From Globomyces pollinis-pini (taxonomy: Eukaryota; Chytridiomycota; Chytridiomycetes; Rhizophydiales; Globomycetaceae): a stretch of 18,945 bases of DNA. Shown here piece after piece: positions 1 to 7,332 of this stretch (within the stretch, counting starts at the first letter, position 1; every line of letters starts with the position of its first letter). The position numbers and the translations under genes are program-made. The notes below the pieces were generated by a model. That model was not told where the DNA came from. It did not search any database and worked only from the letters and a program-made list of their open reading frames with translations. The stretch is from NCBI GenBank assembly GCA_025399215.1, contig MU621412.1:1-18945 (forward strand), given 5' to 3'.

Positions 1-320
1 AGAAACGGATTGAGCAGCCTATGAGTCATGTTTGGAGCTGTTGGCTTCCTGATCAAGACAACTGGATTGTCTTCGATTGGTTGCCGCAATTGAGGCTCCA
101 ATACCCACATAGTGCGTTCTCCAGAAAGTGGAGTAATTTGTTCGTCCATATACTGCTGATTTTGCAGGAGTCTGGTGTGAACAGAGTGCTCCTCTTCCTC
201 TTCAAAGGCTGCCTCAAACTGAACCTCTCCTTCTGATTCAGTGTCAGATGGAGCATAATCATTTGGGTATGTTCTGATTATTTGCCTGTTTGGTAACGTT
301 GGAGTAATTTCTGCCATCAT
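1..320 (-). CDS. Unknown acidic protein, 5' part only (runs off left edge)
   Basis: An open frame of 106 codons starts at ATG 320 (a second ATG follows at 317) and continues past position 1 without a stop. The product has a Pro/Asn-rich start, then an acidic stretch with the motif TESEGEVQFE followed by a run of Glu (about residues 28-45), and then a segment containing VVLIRKPTAPNMTHRLLNPF at the window edge. I do not recognise the family. That it is a real protein family is supported by partial copies at 943-1218 (+) and 1094-1365 (-), which keep the IRKPTA..N..RLLNP core at amino-acid level although the DNA has diverged. It may be a lineage-specific or mobile-element-borne gene; no function is claimed. 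Confidence 0.5.
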   Translation of the reverse strand, partial: MMAEITPTLPNRQIIRTYPNDYAPSDTESEGEVQFEAAFEEEEEHSVHTRLLQNQQYMDEQITPLSGERTMWVLEPQLRQPIEDNPVVLIRKPTAPNMTHRLLNPF

Positions 321-679
321 GCAGAAAGAAAAGTAAAAAGATGTGTAAAATTCAATGGTTTTCTGAACAGCAAAACAAATGATTTTACAGGAAAAGAAGA
401 TGCTTGTTGGATACTGCGATTAACAACAGATTCAACTATTAAGGGTTAGTTCAAGTTCTCCAGAGACTAGAAGTGGGAAATGAAGTAACATGATGATCAT
501 GATACTTAGATTTTCTAAAAGCCATTGTTTTTTGCCTGCTTTCACGACAAGAGTCTCTGAATGATTCAATGAGCGTTGATATTGATGACTTATAGAAAAT
601 CTCTAGTTGACTAGAGATTTTCTGACATGTGGAGTATGGTTAGGATTGTTGATATATGTGAAACTTAACACACAGTTGA
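321..679. other. Spacer with no gene recognised
   Basis: No open frame of convincing length or composition is seen on either strand. The only structured element is a perfect short inverted repeat near 594-623. The first part is presumably the 5' flank of the minus-strand gene starting at 320. Confidence 0.5.
594..623. repeat. Perfect 13-bp inverted repeat with 4-nt loop
   Basis: The arm agaaaatctctag (594-606) is followed by the loop ttga (607-610) and the exact reverse complement ctagagattttct (611-623). It lies in the accessory patch away from any gene I can support, so its role (terminus of a decayed element, transcript hairpin or chance) is unknown. Confidence 0.7.
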
Positions 680-925
680 ATGGATGATTTATCTCACAAT
701 ATATTTCGTTTAGACTCTACAAATCGCGTAATGAAACATCAATCTGCAAATCCCCAGATGATTGTCAAAGGTACTGGTGATAAACCATTCACCAAACATT
801 TAACCTTACGATACGACATGTTCGAAGCTGTTGGCTTCGTGAACAAGATATCTCAACTGTTTCGGTCGTCTGAGGCTCTAATCACATTTCAACATAGCAA
901 TTCCAATCGATATGGGTGTTTATAA
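680..925 (+). pseudogene. Mosaic fragment: copy of last exon of the 1665-2850 gene joined to unknown-family sequence
   Basis: On the + strand, 743-810 resembles the final exon of the minus-strand gene at 1665-2850: it reads QMIVKGTGDKPFTKHLTL where that gene has QMIVKATGDKPFTKNLTL. Right after LTL the similarity stops. The sequence then continues (about 815-875) into a degenerate reverse-orientation copy of the unknown family, recognisable by DNA similarity to positions 28-100. The 81-codon frame is therefore a chimera of two unrelated fragments and is unlikely to be a functional gene. Confidence 0.6.
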
Positions 926-1289
926 TAGATTCAACCGCTTCAAGCAAGACACACCATTGTCAGATTGCACTGAATCAGAGGGAGAGATTCAGTTTGAAGA
1001 TGACGATGAAGAGGAAGAGAAGGACTCACACCAGATTCCAGCAAAATCAACAGTGTTTGGACCAAGAGAAAAATCTTCGTGGTCCGAAAATAGTCAAACT
1101 GTTCTGATCAGGAAGCCAACAGCTTCGAACATGTCACATAGGTTGCTAAATCCGTTTCTACATAGAAACTTCAAAAATGTTGGTAATCTCAATGATCTAG
1201 CAGATCTTCTTGGTACTTTCCAGACGCTAGGCGTATCAAGAAGATCTGCACGCTCACTGAGATTGCCAACAATTTGGATGTTTCCATAG
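912..1289 (+). pseudogene. Degenerate copy of the unknown acidic-protein family (+ strand)
   Basis: A 125-codon open frame from ATG 912 matches the left-edge gene over its acidic part (TESEGEIQFE plus an Asp/Glu run) and its core (TVLIRKPTASNMSHRLLNPF), but lacks the roughly 15 residues that separate them there. Beyond about 1218 the frame reads antisense through the right arm of an inverted repeat, so the last 25 or so residues are not homologous protein. I call it a truncated copy, though the frame is intact and a short protein could be made. Confidence 0.55.
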
Positions 1290-1365
1290 ATAACCGGATT
1301 GAGTAACCTAGGCGTCACATTCGATGCTGTTGGCTTCCTGATCAGAATAACTAGACTATCTTTCG
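1082..1365. repeat. Convergent (tail-to-tail) inverted duplication of unknown-family fragments
   Basis: The left arm (about 1082-1212) and the reverse complement of the right arm (about 1237-1365) align throughout at roughly 75% identity by eye. Both carry the gttctgatcagg / attctgatcagg segment followed by aagccaacagc. The inner stem is exact: 1200-1212 pairs with 1237-1249, leaving a 24-nt loop. Each arm is a copy of the unknown-family coding sequence reading toward the centre. A transcript crossing the region from either side would fold into a long hairpin. Confidence 0.7.
1094..1365 (-). pseudogene. Degenerate copy of the unknown acidic-protein family (- strand)
   Basis: Read on the minus strand this encodes ILIRKPTASNVTPRLLNP followed by VIYGNIQIVGNLSERADLLD, the best available view of how the family continues past the left edge of the window. 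Upstream it lacks the acidic region and a start ATG, and an in-frame TAA interrupts the segment that corresponds to the left-edge gene just before the core. Downstream it runs into the other arm of the inverted repeat. It is a truncated, non-functional copy. Confidence 0.55.
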
Positions 1366-1380
1366 TTGGTTACCGTAATT

Positions 1381-1460
1381 GAGGCTCTAATTAAGGTTAA
1401 ATGTTTCGCGAATAGTTGGTTTCTCAGCAAAATCATCTGTGTACCTGTTGTATAAATGGT
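1381..1460 (-). pseudogene. Degenerate second copy of the last exon of the 1665-2850 gene
   Basis: On the minus strand it reads TGTQMILLRNQLFAKHLTL, aligning with TGTQMIVKATGDKPFTKNLTL of the intact gene. It then joins unknown-family sequence (gaggctc... at 1381). The copy at 743-810 shares the same derived stretch (aaacatttaacctta) and nearly the same 3' breakpoint, so both probably descend from one earlier duplicate rather than from the intact gene independently. Confidence 0.55.
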
Positions 1461-1664
1461 TTCCAAGTTACGTGAGTTGTAAGTTAATATAGATGAGATA
1501 ATTAATATGGCGCTATTTATAGTGAAATGCGCATAATGCATGATGCATTAAAAAAGTTTAAGTTGCTTGATGCAGGAATCTAGTCTAACTTTTGTAGATT
1601 CTAAATCCACCCACAAACTAAATAATAAATATGATTGCAAAAAAAGGTTTATTCAAGTCAACAA

Positions 1665-2850
1665 TCAAACAACAGGTGGATCGGCATAATCACACTTGAT
1701 TTGCAATACACCATTTTGAACGGTAGCATTGATACTATCAGTGATCACAGGAGTATGTAAAGTTAAATTTTTAGTGAATGGTTTATCACCAGTTGCTTTG
1801 ACAATCATCTGTGTTCCTGTAGGGTTTGTTTGAAGTTTGATTTGGTGGAGTGGACTGAGGGTTAGTAGGATTGAGTTACATGTCGGTACCGATATGGACG
1901 TGGATGAGGAGTGAGTCAGGTCTGCGGATGTATTCGGCTAATGGCCAAGAGTATGTTACATTCTGAATGGTTAGTATTTGGTTTTATCTTTGAATAATAC
2001 GCGAACATATAAAGTTTTAGAATAGAAAGATATAGTAAATTCATACATACCCCTTTTTTAACTTCTTCATGCCAAAGACTACAAGTTTGCTGAATGGATT
2101 GAACGGCATGATCAATGATACGTTTCCTATCTTTTGAAATTTCATCCGAGTGTAAATGAATGATACGACGTTGAAGGTCATGACGAATTGAGTCCACAAT
2201 TTTTAATTGTTCGGTAGCATTTTTGTCTACATGACCTTTTATTTTTAGTGGTAGTCAGATTTACCATAAGGAAATGAATGAGGTGAAGGCAGGAGGGTGA
2301 GTAACTGAGATAGGAAAGCTTCACGGTAATTTTCATTTCCTTGACGACGAATGACGGCATTCAAGAGTTCACGATAAGATAGACGGAAATCGTAAGGAGC
2401 ATTGTAATCATTTTGAGATATTGACAAATTCCCCATGATAGATGATAGCATATAAACTTGATCTGGGTTAAGAGAGTTTAAGTCTAGAGGATCAGATGGG
2501 TAAGAAGGTTGAGGAGGAGACACGTATTGTTCTAAACCCAAAGCTAAAGATTCGTGTTGAGATTTCAAGTCTCCTAATACGGTAGATTTGTAAGAAGTAT
2601 CCAAGTTATCTAGGGCATCTGATAAATCTAAGACAGCATCTCTTAGAATATTTTCGAATCTAAAGTTTCCTAATAATTTTTTAAATATTTTAGTATTACG
2701 ATTAGCTAATTGACGTTTTGTAGTGATAGTATTTTGTTGTGGTACATTTGGTAAATCTTGTAATAATTCCACGTTTATAGAATTTTGATTTGATGAGGAT
2801 GATTTTGAAGATGATTTTTTTCCCTTTTTGTTGTTATTTTGTTCTTCCAT
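1665..2850 (-). CDS. Protein with C-terminal small-heat-shock/alpha-crystallin-like domain (4 exons)
   Basis: Exons on the minus strand: 2850-2265, 2226-2051, 1962-1880, 1854-1665; 1035 nt, 344 aa. Introns of 38, 88 and 25 nt join in frame, and the last two carry actaac upstream of the acceptor. The N-terminus is Asn/Lys/Ser-rich and disordered. About residues 50-250 are helical with no family I recognise. The C-terminal ~90 residues (from VTYSWPLAEYIRRPDSLLIHVHIG) show alternating beta-strand hydrophobicity and end in an NGVLQIKC strand, resembling the Hsp20/alpha-crystallin or CS fold. The fold assignment is inference from pattern; a chaperone or adaptor role is possible but unproven. ATG 2850 is the first in the frame. 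Confidence 0.65.
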
Positions 2851-3125
2851 GTTTATTTTATTTATTTTTTATTTTATTTCATTTATACTAATGATTGACA
2901 TTTGATAGTTTATTAGTGTGTGAAATTTAGTGTGAAATTTAGAAGGGTGTGTGAAAAATAAAATTATATTTTGTGCAACTAAGTAAACGTGTTAGGGTTA
3001 GATCAAGTTGAATTCAATTCTAACGAATGATTGATTCATTATTACTAGTACTAAGTAACTAGTTGTTAGTAACTAGTAGTAACTGGTAGTAGTAGTATGA
3101 TTCATTATTATGATCAAAGTCACAA
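2851..3125. promoter_or_regulatory. Divergent intergenic region with short direct repeats
   Basis: This 275-bp spacer separates two divergently transcribed genes and must hold both promoters. It contains a 12-bp tandem repeat tgtgaaatttag (2919-2930 and 2931-2942), repeated gtaactagt-type motifs around 3045-3090, and a pair of identical tgattcattatta copies (3032-3044 and 3098-3110) bracketing them. No core promoter element is assigned. Confidence 0.35.
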
Positions 3126-5460
3126 ATGTCCGTGTACAAACACGTTTTACTATCTTTTACTACTAACATTTCTTTACTAAAAACAATGTTGTTGAATTTC
3201 AATTCTTTATCAAAAGAATTCAATGCTTATCATCTATCCCATTTAAATGTTCTATTACATTTATTCACCACTACTTCATTCTACTTTTCTACCATTTCTC
3301 TATTACTATCAGTAAATAATGCTATATTCATCATTCAAGCTTATTGTATCCTATTATTCTTATCAATACCTACTCATCTAGCTGTAGTATCTACCACAAT
3401 CATCACTATCAATTCACTACTAGCTTCTTACTTTGCTTTATCCAACTATCAATCTATCGCTATCTTTATCTGCTCTTATATCGCTCAAGATTTGGCTCAT
3501 TATATCACTAATGAAGAAACTTATCAAAGTGCTTACTCAAAAAAATATGGTTACTCTCTTCAAATGTTATCAAATCTATTCTTACATACTTTCTACATGT
3601 TACCATTAGTCATTGCTTCCACTGTTAACGTAGATCTCATTCAAGGTCTCACTTCTTGGTTCGTCGTAAGCATTACAATCACTCACTTTAGGTTCGTGAT
3701 AGAATCATTAAAGTAAAATTAAAGGAAGAAAAGGCAGACTTGAAAGTTATCGAATCTTGGTTAGATGATCAAGATTTACCTAAAAATATTACCTCCCATT
3801 GGTGGTTCGCTTCATTACCGGATCACATCAGATCCGCTTTTGATAAAGTCGCCCATTCGCCTACCATTCTCAAAGGCTTCAATGCTCTCTTTCCTGCTCC
3901 TGAATATTCTACCATCGTCTTGCATGACATGAATGAAATTTATGTGGCCACTGTCGACTCTACAAAAGCCACATCCGATAACGTCTTTTACTCCAATCAT
4001 GGTAAGTTGATCTTTCTTTATACAATGAAAACTAACATTAAATAATTAATTACTACAATCTAATTGCTCTGAAAGTGCAAAAAATAATCAAGAGTCACAT
4101 TATACAATGACCACTTGCACTGAAAGTGCAAAAATAATCAACAAATTAGTTACTGTACTCAACCCAGTTGCACTAAAAGTGCAAAGACCCCAATTAAAAC
4201 ACTTATTATTCGTCTTTGATCATTGAAATAACGCTAACCATGTAGTGGATGGACCATTCCTAATCTACCCCTGCGCATCCGTCTACCGAGCCATCGTCGC
4301 CGTCAACACAAATAAACACATCAAAACAATCTTCCCAGCTCACCCATGCGAAGGTGTACTCACCGATGGAGATGTTTGGGCATTCGATTTCAATCGTGAA
4401 GTTCACCGTATCGAAACTGTCTGTCAAGCTGAAAACCTTCGTTATAATCTCAAAGTTCATTACCTTGTCTATCCCACCAATTTACCTTTTTATGGATACG
4501 TTCTTGGCAAATTGACTTCCTTGTATGATTACATTGCTCGATTAGCCTTTTTACAAACTTTGGTACCAAAAACCATTTTTGATCGTGCATTATGGTCACT
4601 GATTATGTTGACTACTTGGACTGTCTTTGGATTGGTCAGAGCTGCCGGTAATTCCGGAGCTTTTGTCTTTGTCATCTTTACCGGTATGTTTTTATTATCT
4701 TTTCACCATTCATACTTTTTTGCTTATCACTAATGAATACTGGATTTGAAATGCTTTTACGTTTTCACTAACAGCTGCTTATTTTTCAAACAAAAGTTGC
4801 TTATTTTAAACAATCATACGAGAGTACCTATGAACTTAAAACACAATGAATATATGCTAATGATTATAGGACTTATTTCATACTGTATCCCAACCGAAAT
4901 CCCATTGTTCCTCATTGCAACATCATTTATCCACTACTTGATTTACATTGGAACGTACTACAACTATGAAACATTAAGAAATAAGATTGCATTTGAAGGG
5001 TTTAAGCAAACCGTAATGTTTTACAAATTTATCGCATTCTGTCATATCATTTCGTATTACTATGCTGGTAACTTATCCAACTAACAATAGGTATGATGAA
5101 AACCGGGATCGACTACATCTCCATTGCCATGATCGTACTTGGATTTGGGTTATCGACCAGTGCAGCAGCAGCCATTGGACTTGATCAAACGTATTTTGGA
5201 GTTGAATTACAAAAAGTGCAACAACCATATTTCGTCACTACGTTTCCATATAACCTGACCAAACATCCGATGATTATTGGCAATATTATTGGATTGGTTG
5301 GGTTTATGAAGTTGGATGGGTTTCGAGAAGCTATTCCGTGGTTGGTACCGGCTCATGTTGCTTTTTATATGGTGCATATGATTCAGGTATGATTTTTTTT
5401 TGATTGATGTGGTAGGAACATTTTGATGTGCATTCTCGAACTGCTGTTAAACAAGATTAA
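3126..5460 (+). CDS. Multidomain membrane protein: Mpo1/DUF962-like N-terminus, PEMT-like methyltransferase C-terminus (7 exons)
   Basis: Exons: 3126-3665, 3692-4001, 4246-4683, 4797-4823, 4870-5067, 5091-5386, 5416-5460; 1854 nt, 617 aa. Introns are 26, 244, 113, 46, 23 and 29 nt and all joints keep frame. Residues 1-180 are hydrophobic with FNAYHLSHLNVLLH and QDLAHYITNEETY, resembling the Mpo1/YGL010w (DUF962) family of ER 2-hydroxy-fatty-acid dioxygenases (moderate). Residues ~190-425 form a soluble module (SNHVDGPFLIYP, WAFDFNREVHRIE, LKVHYLVYP) that looks conserved but which I cannot name. The last ~190 residues have several membrane spans with FPYNLTKHPMIIGN and HMIQEHFDVH, like the phospholipid-methyltransferase fold. 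It probably acts on membrane lipids in the ER; substrate unknown. ATG 3126 is upstream of an alternative at 3186. Confidence 0.65.
4002..4245 (+). other. Unusually long intron (244 nt) containing three near-identical hairpins
   Basis: The intron starts gtaagt and ends gctaaccatgtag, joining ..SNH to VDGPF.. in frame. Its neighbours are mostly 23-46 nt, so it is 5-10 times longer. Inside are three copies of a 17-nt palindrome, ttgcact-nnn-agtgcaa, at 4064-4080 (one mismatch), 4115-4131 and 4168-4184, spaced 51 and 53 nt apart. The first two are followed by aataatca. Confidence 0.7.
4064..4184. repeat. Three palindromic hairpin repeats, about 52-nt period
   Basis: Each unit has 7-bp arms (ttgcact / agtgcaa) around a 3-nt loop (gaa, gaa, aaa). 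Arm pairing is perfect in the second and third units and has one mismatch in the first (ttgctct). Sequence between units is not conserved except aataatca after the first two, suggesting the palindrome itself is what is maintained or copied. Confidence 0.7.
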
Positions 5461-5550
5461 TATAATCTTTGTTTTTTTTTCAACGAGTTTGTGAATCTAA
5501 ACCCGAAATGATATCAATAAGTAGATGTTCTTTTTGTCTTTCCAAATATT

Positions 5551-5579
5551 GGGAGGGGTTGAAGGGAGGTGTTTGTGTT
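5551..5579 (+). repeat. 29-bp direct repeat, copy 1 (partner 5966-5994)
   Basis: The segment beginning gggaggggttgaagggag matches 5966-5994 (gggaggtgttgaagggag...) at 26 of 29 positions. The copies lie 415 bp apart; the second lies about 60 bp before the likely start codon of the haloperoxidase-like gene. Confidence 0.6.
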
Positions 5580-5583
5580 ACTA

Positions 5584-5653
5584 GCATGACCTGTTTATGA
5601 TGAATAGGCGTGACCTGTTTATGATGAATAGGCGTGACCTATTTATGATTGAG
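5584..5653 (+). repeat. 24-bp tandem repeat, about 2.9 units
   Basis: Units start gcatgacctgtttatgatga (5584), gcgtgacctgtttatgatga (5608) and gcgtgacctatttatgattg (5632). The first two differ at one base and the third is slightly diverged and truncated. This is a minisatellite in the intergenic region. Confidence 0.8.
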
Positions 5654-5965
5654 TTTACTGAATGCAAGTACAGAAGTATCGTTTACTCAACAAACTTGAC
5701 GTAGTCTATTCATCTTTGTTTAGTATCATCATAATATTGTTTGATTCGAAAAAAATATAGGATTTGATTTTGTTGAGAACACGTTGGAGGTGGCTTGGTG
5801 AAAAATACCTTTCCGGTTATGGCCAATACCCCTCTTTTGGCCAATGAAATTATAATTCATAAACCTGGTAAAGATGAGATACTTTATTCATAAAAAGTGA
5901 GGAGTTGGATTGGTTTTAGTGTCAATAAGACTATTCATCAGGTATTAAAAGTCGAATAAATTAGT

Positions 5966-5994
5966 GGGAGGTGTTGAAGGGAGTTGGTTGTGTT
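5966..5994 (+). repeat. 29-bp direct repeat, copy 2 (partner 5551-5579)
   Basis: It matches 5551-5579 at 26 of 29 positions. Position just upstream of the haloperoxidase-like gene is compatible with a promoter element or with the edge of an inserted segment; neither is shown. Confidence 0.6.
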
Positions 5995-6055
5995 CGGTTG
6001 TGGCGGGAATTTTTTAAAGATAAATAGAAGCATAGATACACTAATGATATACAAA

Positions 6056-7222
6056 ATGAAATTCTTTTTTATCCATTTCTCTACTCTTGTCACTATTGTA
6101 TTTGGGGACAAAACGTTACCTGCTTTTCATGAAGGTGTACCAGAATTGTTGGCATGTAATCAAGCTCATCTAGAAATAATCAAAAATTTCAATATTCCAC
6201 CACCAATGGCTGCTAGAAATTTAGCAATCATGCATATTGCTACCGAACAATCTTTTGATTCTTATTTAAAGAATGAGACTTGTGCTGTACAAGATGAAGG
6301 ACAAAAGGTAGCTATTGTTTATGGTGCTGTTACCGTTTTGAAATCTTTGTATCCATCAGCCTCTGTTGATAACTTGATTCAACTCGTTTCGGTTAATGAC
6401 CCGTGTATGCAAGAAGGTCAACGAATTGGAATTGGTATGGGACAACAAATTTTGATTTCACGTCAAAATGATGGATCAGGTGAAAAAGGAGTATATGAAC
6501 CAACGGTAGGACCTGGTGCTTGGGTTCCAACTGCACCAGCATTCATTAAAAATCCAGTTTTACCTGCTTGGGGTTTAGTGACCCCTTTTGCCATTAAATC
6601 TACAGGATCTTTGGTCCCAACTGGTCCATCTTTAACATCAACTACCTATGCCAATGATTTAAAAGAAGTTATTGAATTAGGTGGTAATAATTCTACTATT
6701 CGTACTGTTGATCAAACTCATATTGCTCAATTTTGGGAAAGTGGAACTGGAACTTATACTCCACCAGGTCAATGGAATTCAATAGCTCAAATTCTAATCA
6801 AGAACAAAATGATTGATCTTAAAACATCATTAGCAATTTTTAAAAGAATGAATGTTGCTGTTGCTGATGCAGGTATAGTATGTTGGATGACAAAATATCA
6901 ATATAAATTTTGGCGTCCTATTACAGCAGCAACTGAACTTCCAACATCATGGATGCCACTTTTAATAACTCCACCTCATCCTGAATTTACAAGTGGACAT
7001 TCATCATTTAGTTCAGCAGCTAAAGCTGTACTTGAACATTATTTTGGTGATAGAATTAACTTTCAAATGAATTATTTTGGATTGACTCGAAAGTTTACTA
7101 GTTTATCACAAGCTTTAAATGAAGCAGGTCGATCACGTATTTATGGTGGTATTCATTTTGAATATTCTAATATGAATGGACAACAGATTGGTATGGCTAC
7201 AGCACTTCAAGCACTTTTATAA
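6056..7222 (+). CDS. Secreted vanadium-dependent haloperoxidase-like protein (PAP2 superfamily)
   Basis: Single-exon frame, 388 aa from ATG 6056. All three vanadate-pocket motifs of the haloperoxidase/acid-phosphatase superfamily are present: K280 with RP at 287-288 (KYQYKFWRP), SGH at 313-315 (HPEFTSGHSSFSSAA), and SR at 360-361 with H367 (SRIYGGIH). The family either oxidises halides with peroxide or hydrolyses phosphate esters; sequence alone does not decide. The N-terminus MKFFFIHFSTLVTIVFG is a clear signal peptide, so the enzyme is probably secreted. I chose 6056 because its -3 base is A and the signal peptide starts there; ATG 6044 is in frame with a weaker context. It has no intron although most neighbours have several, which makes acquisition from bacteria possible. 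An aataaa motif follows the stop (about 7234). Confidence 0.85.
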   Translation: MKFFFIHFSTLVTIVFGDKTLPAFHEGVPELLACNQAHLEIIKNFNIPPPMAARNLAIMHIATEQSFDSYLKNETCAVQDEGQKVAIVYGAVTVLKSLYPSASVDNLIQLVSVNDPCMQEGQRIGIGMGQQILISRQNDGSGEKGVYEPTVGPGAWVPTAPAFIKNPVLPAWGLVTPFAIKSTGSLVPTGPSLTSTTYANDLKEVIELGGNNSTIRTVDQTHIAQFWESGTGTYTPPGQWNSIAQILIKNKMIDLKTSLAIFKRMNVAVADAGIVCWMTKYQYKFWRPITAATELPTSWMPLLITPPHPEFTSGHSSFSSAAKAVLEHYFGDRINFQMNYFGLTRKFTSLSQALNEAGRSRIYGGIHFEYSNMNGQQIGMATALQALL

Positions 7223-7332
7223 ACCATTTCTACAATAAATTCTTAAGTTTCCAACTCAAGTATCTTCAATCAAGTTTTGATTCAATTACTGTCTAAAATG
7301 TATGTGATTTTGTTTTACTTTTTTATATTGAA

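Larger units (their letters stand above)
5461..6055. other. Intergenic region with two families of short repeats; no gene seen
   Basis: I see no coding frame. The region holds a 24-bp tandem repeat (5584-5653) and a 29-bp direct repeat pair (5551-5579 and 5966-5994). It supplies the 3' end of the upstream gene and the promoter of the haloperoxidase-like gene that begins at 6056. Confidence 0.5.

Noticed and set aside
53..262. Short minus-strand open frame with a different reading from the left-edge gene
   Set aside because: It is the wrong frame of the same stretch; the frame conserved in the copies at 943-1218 and 1094-1365 is the one annotated.
4064..4184. CRISPR-like array of palindromic repeats
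   Set aside because: Only three 17-nt units, inside a spliceosomal intron of a eukaryotic gene, with no cas genes.
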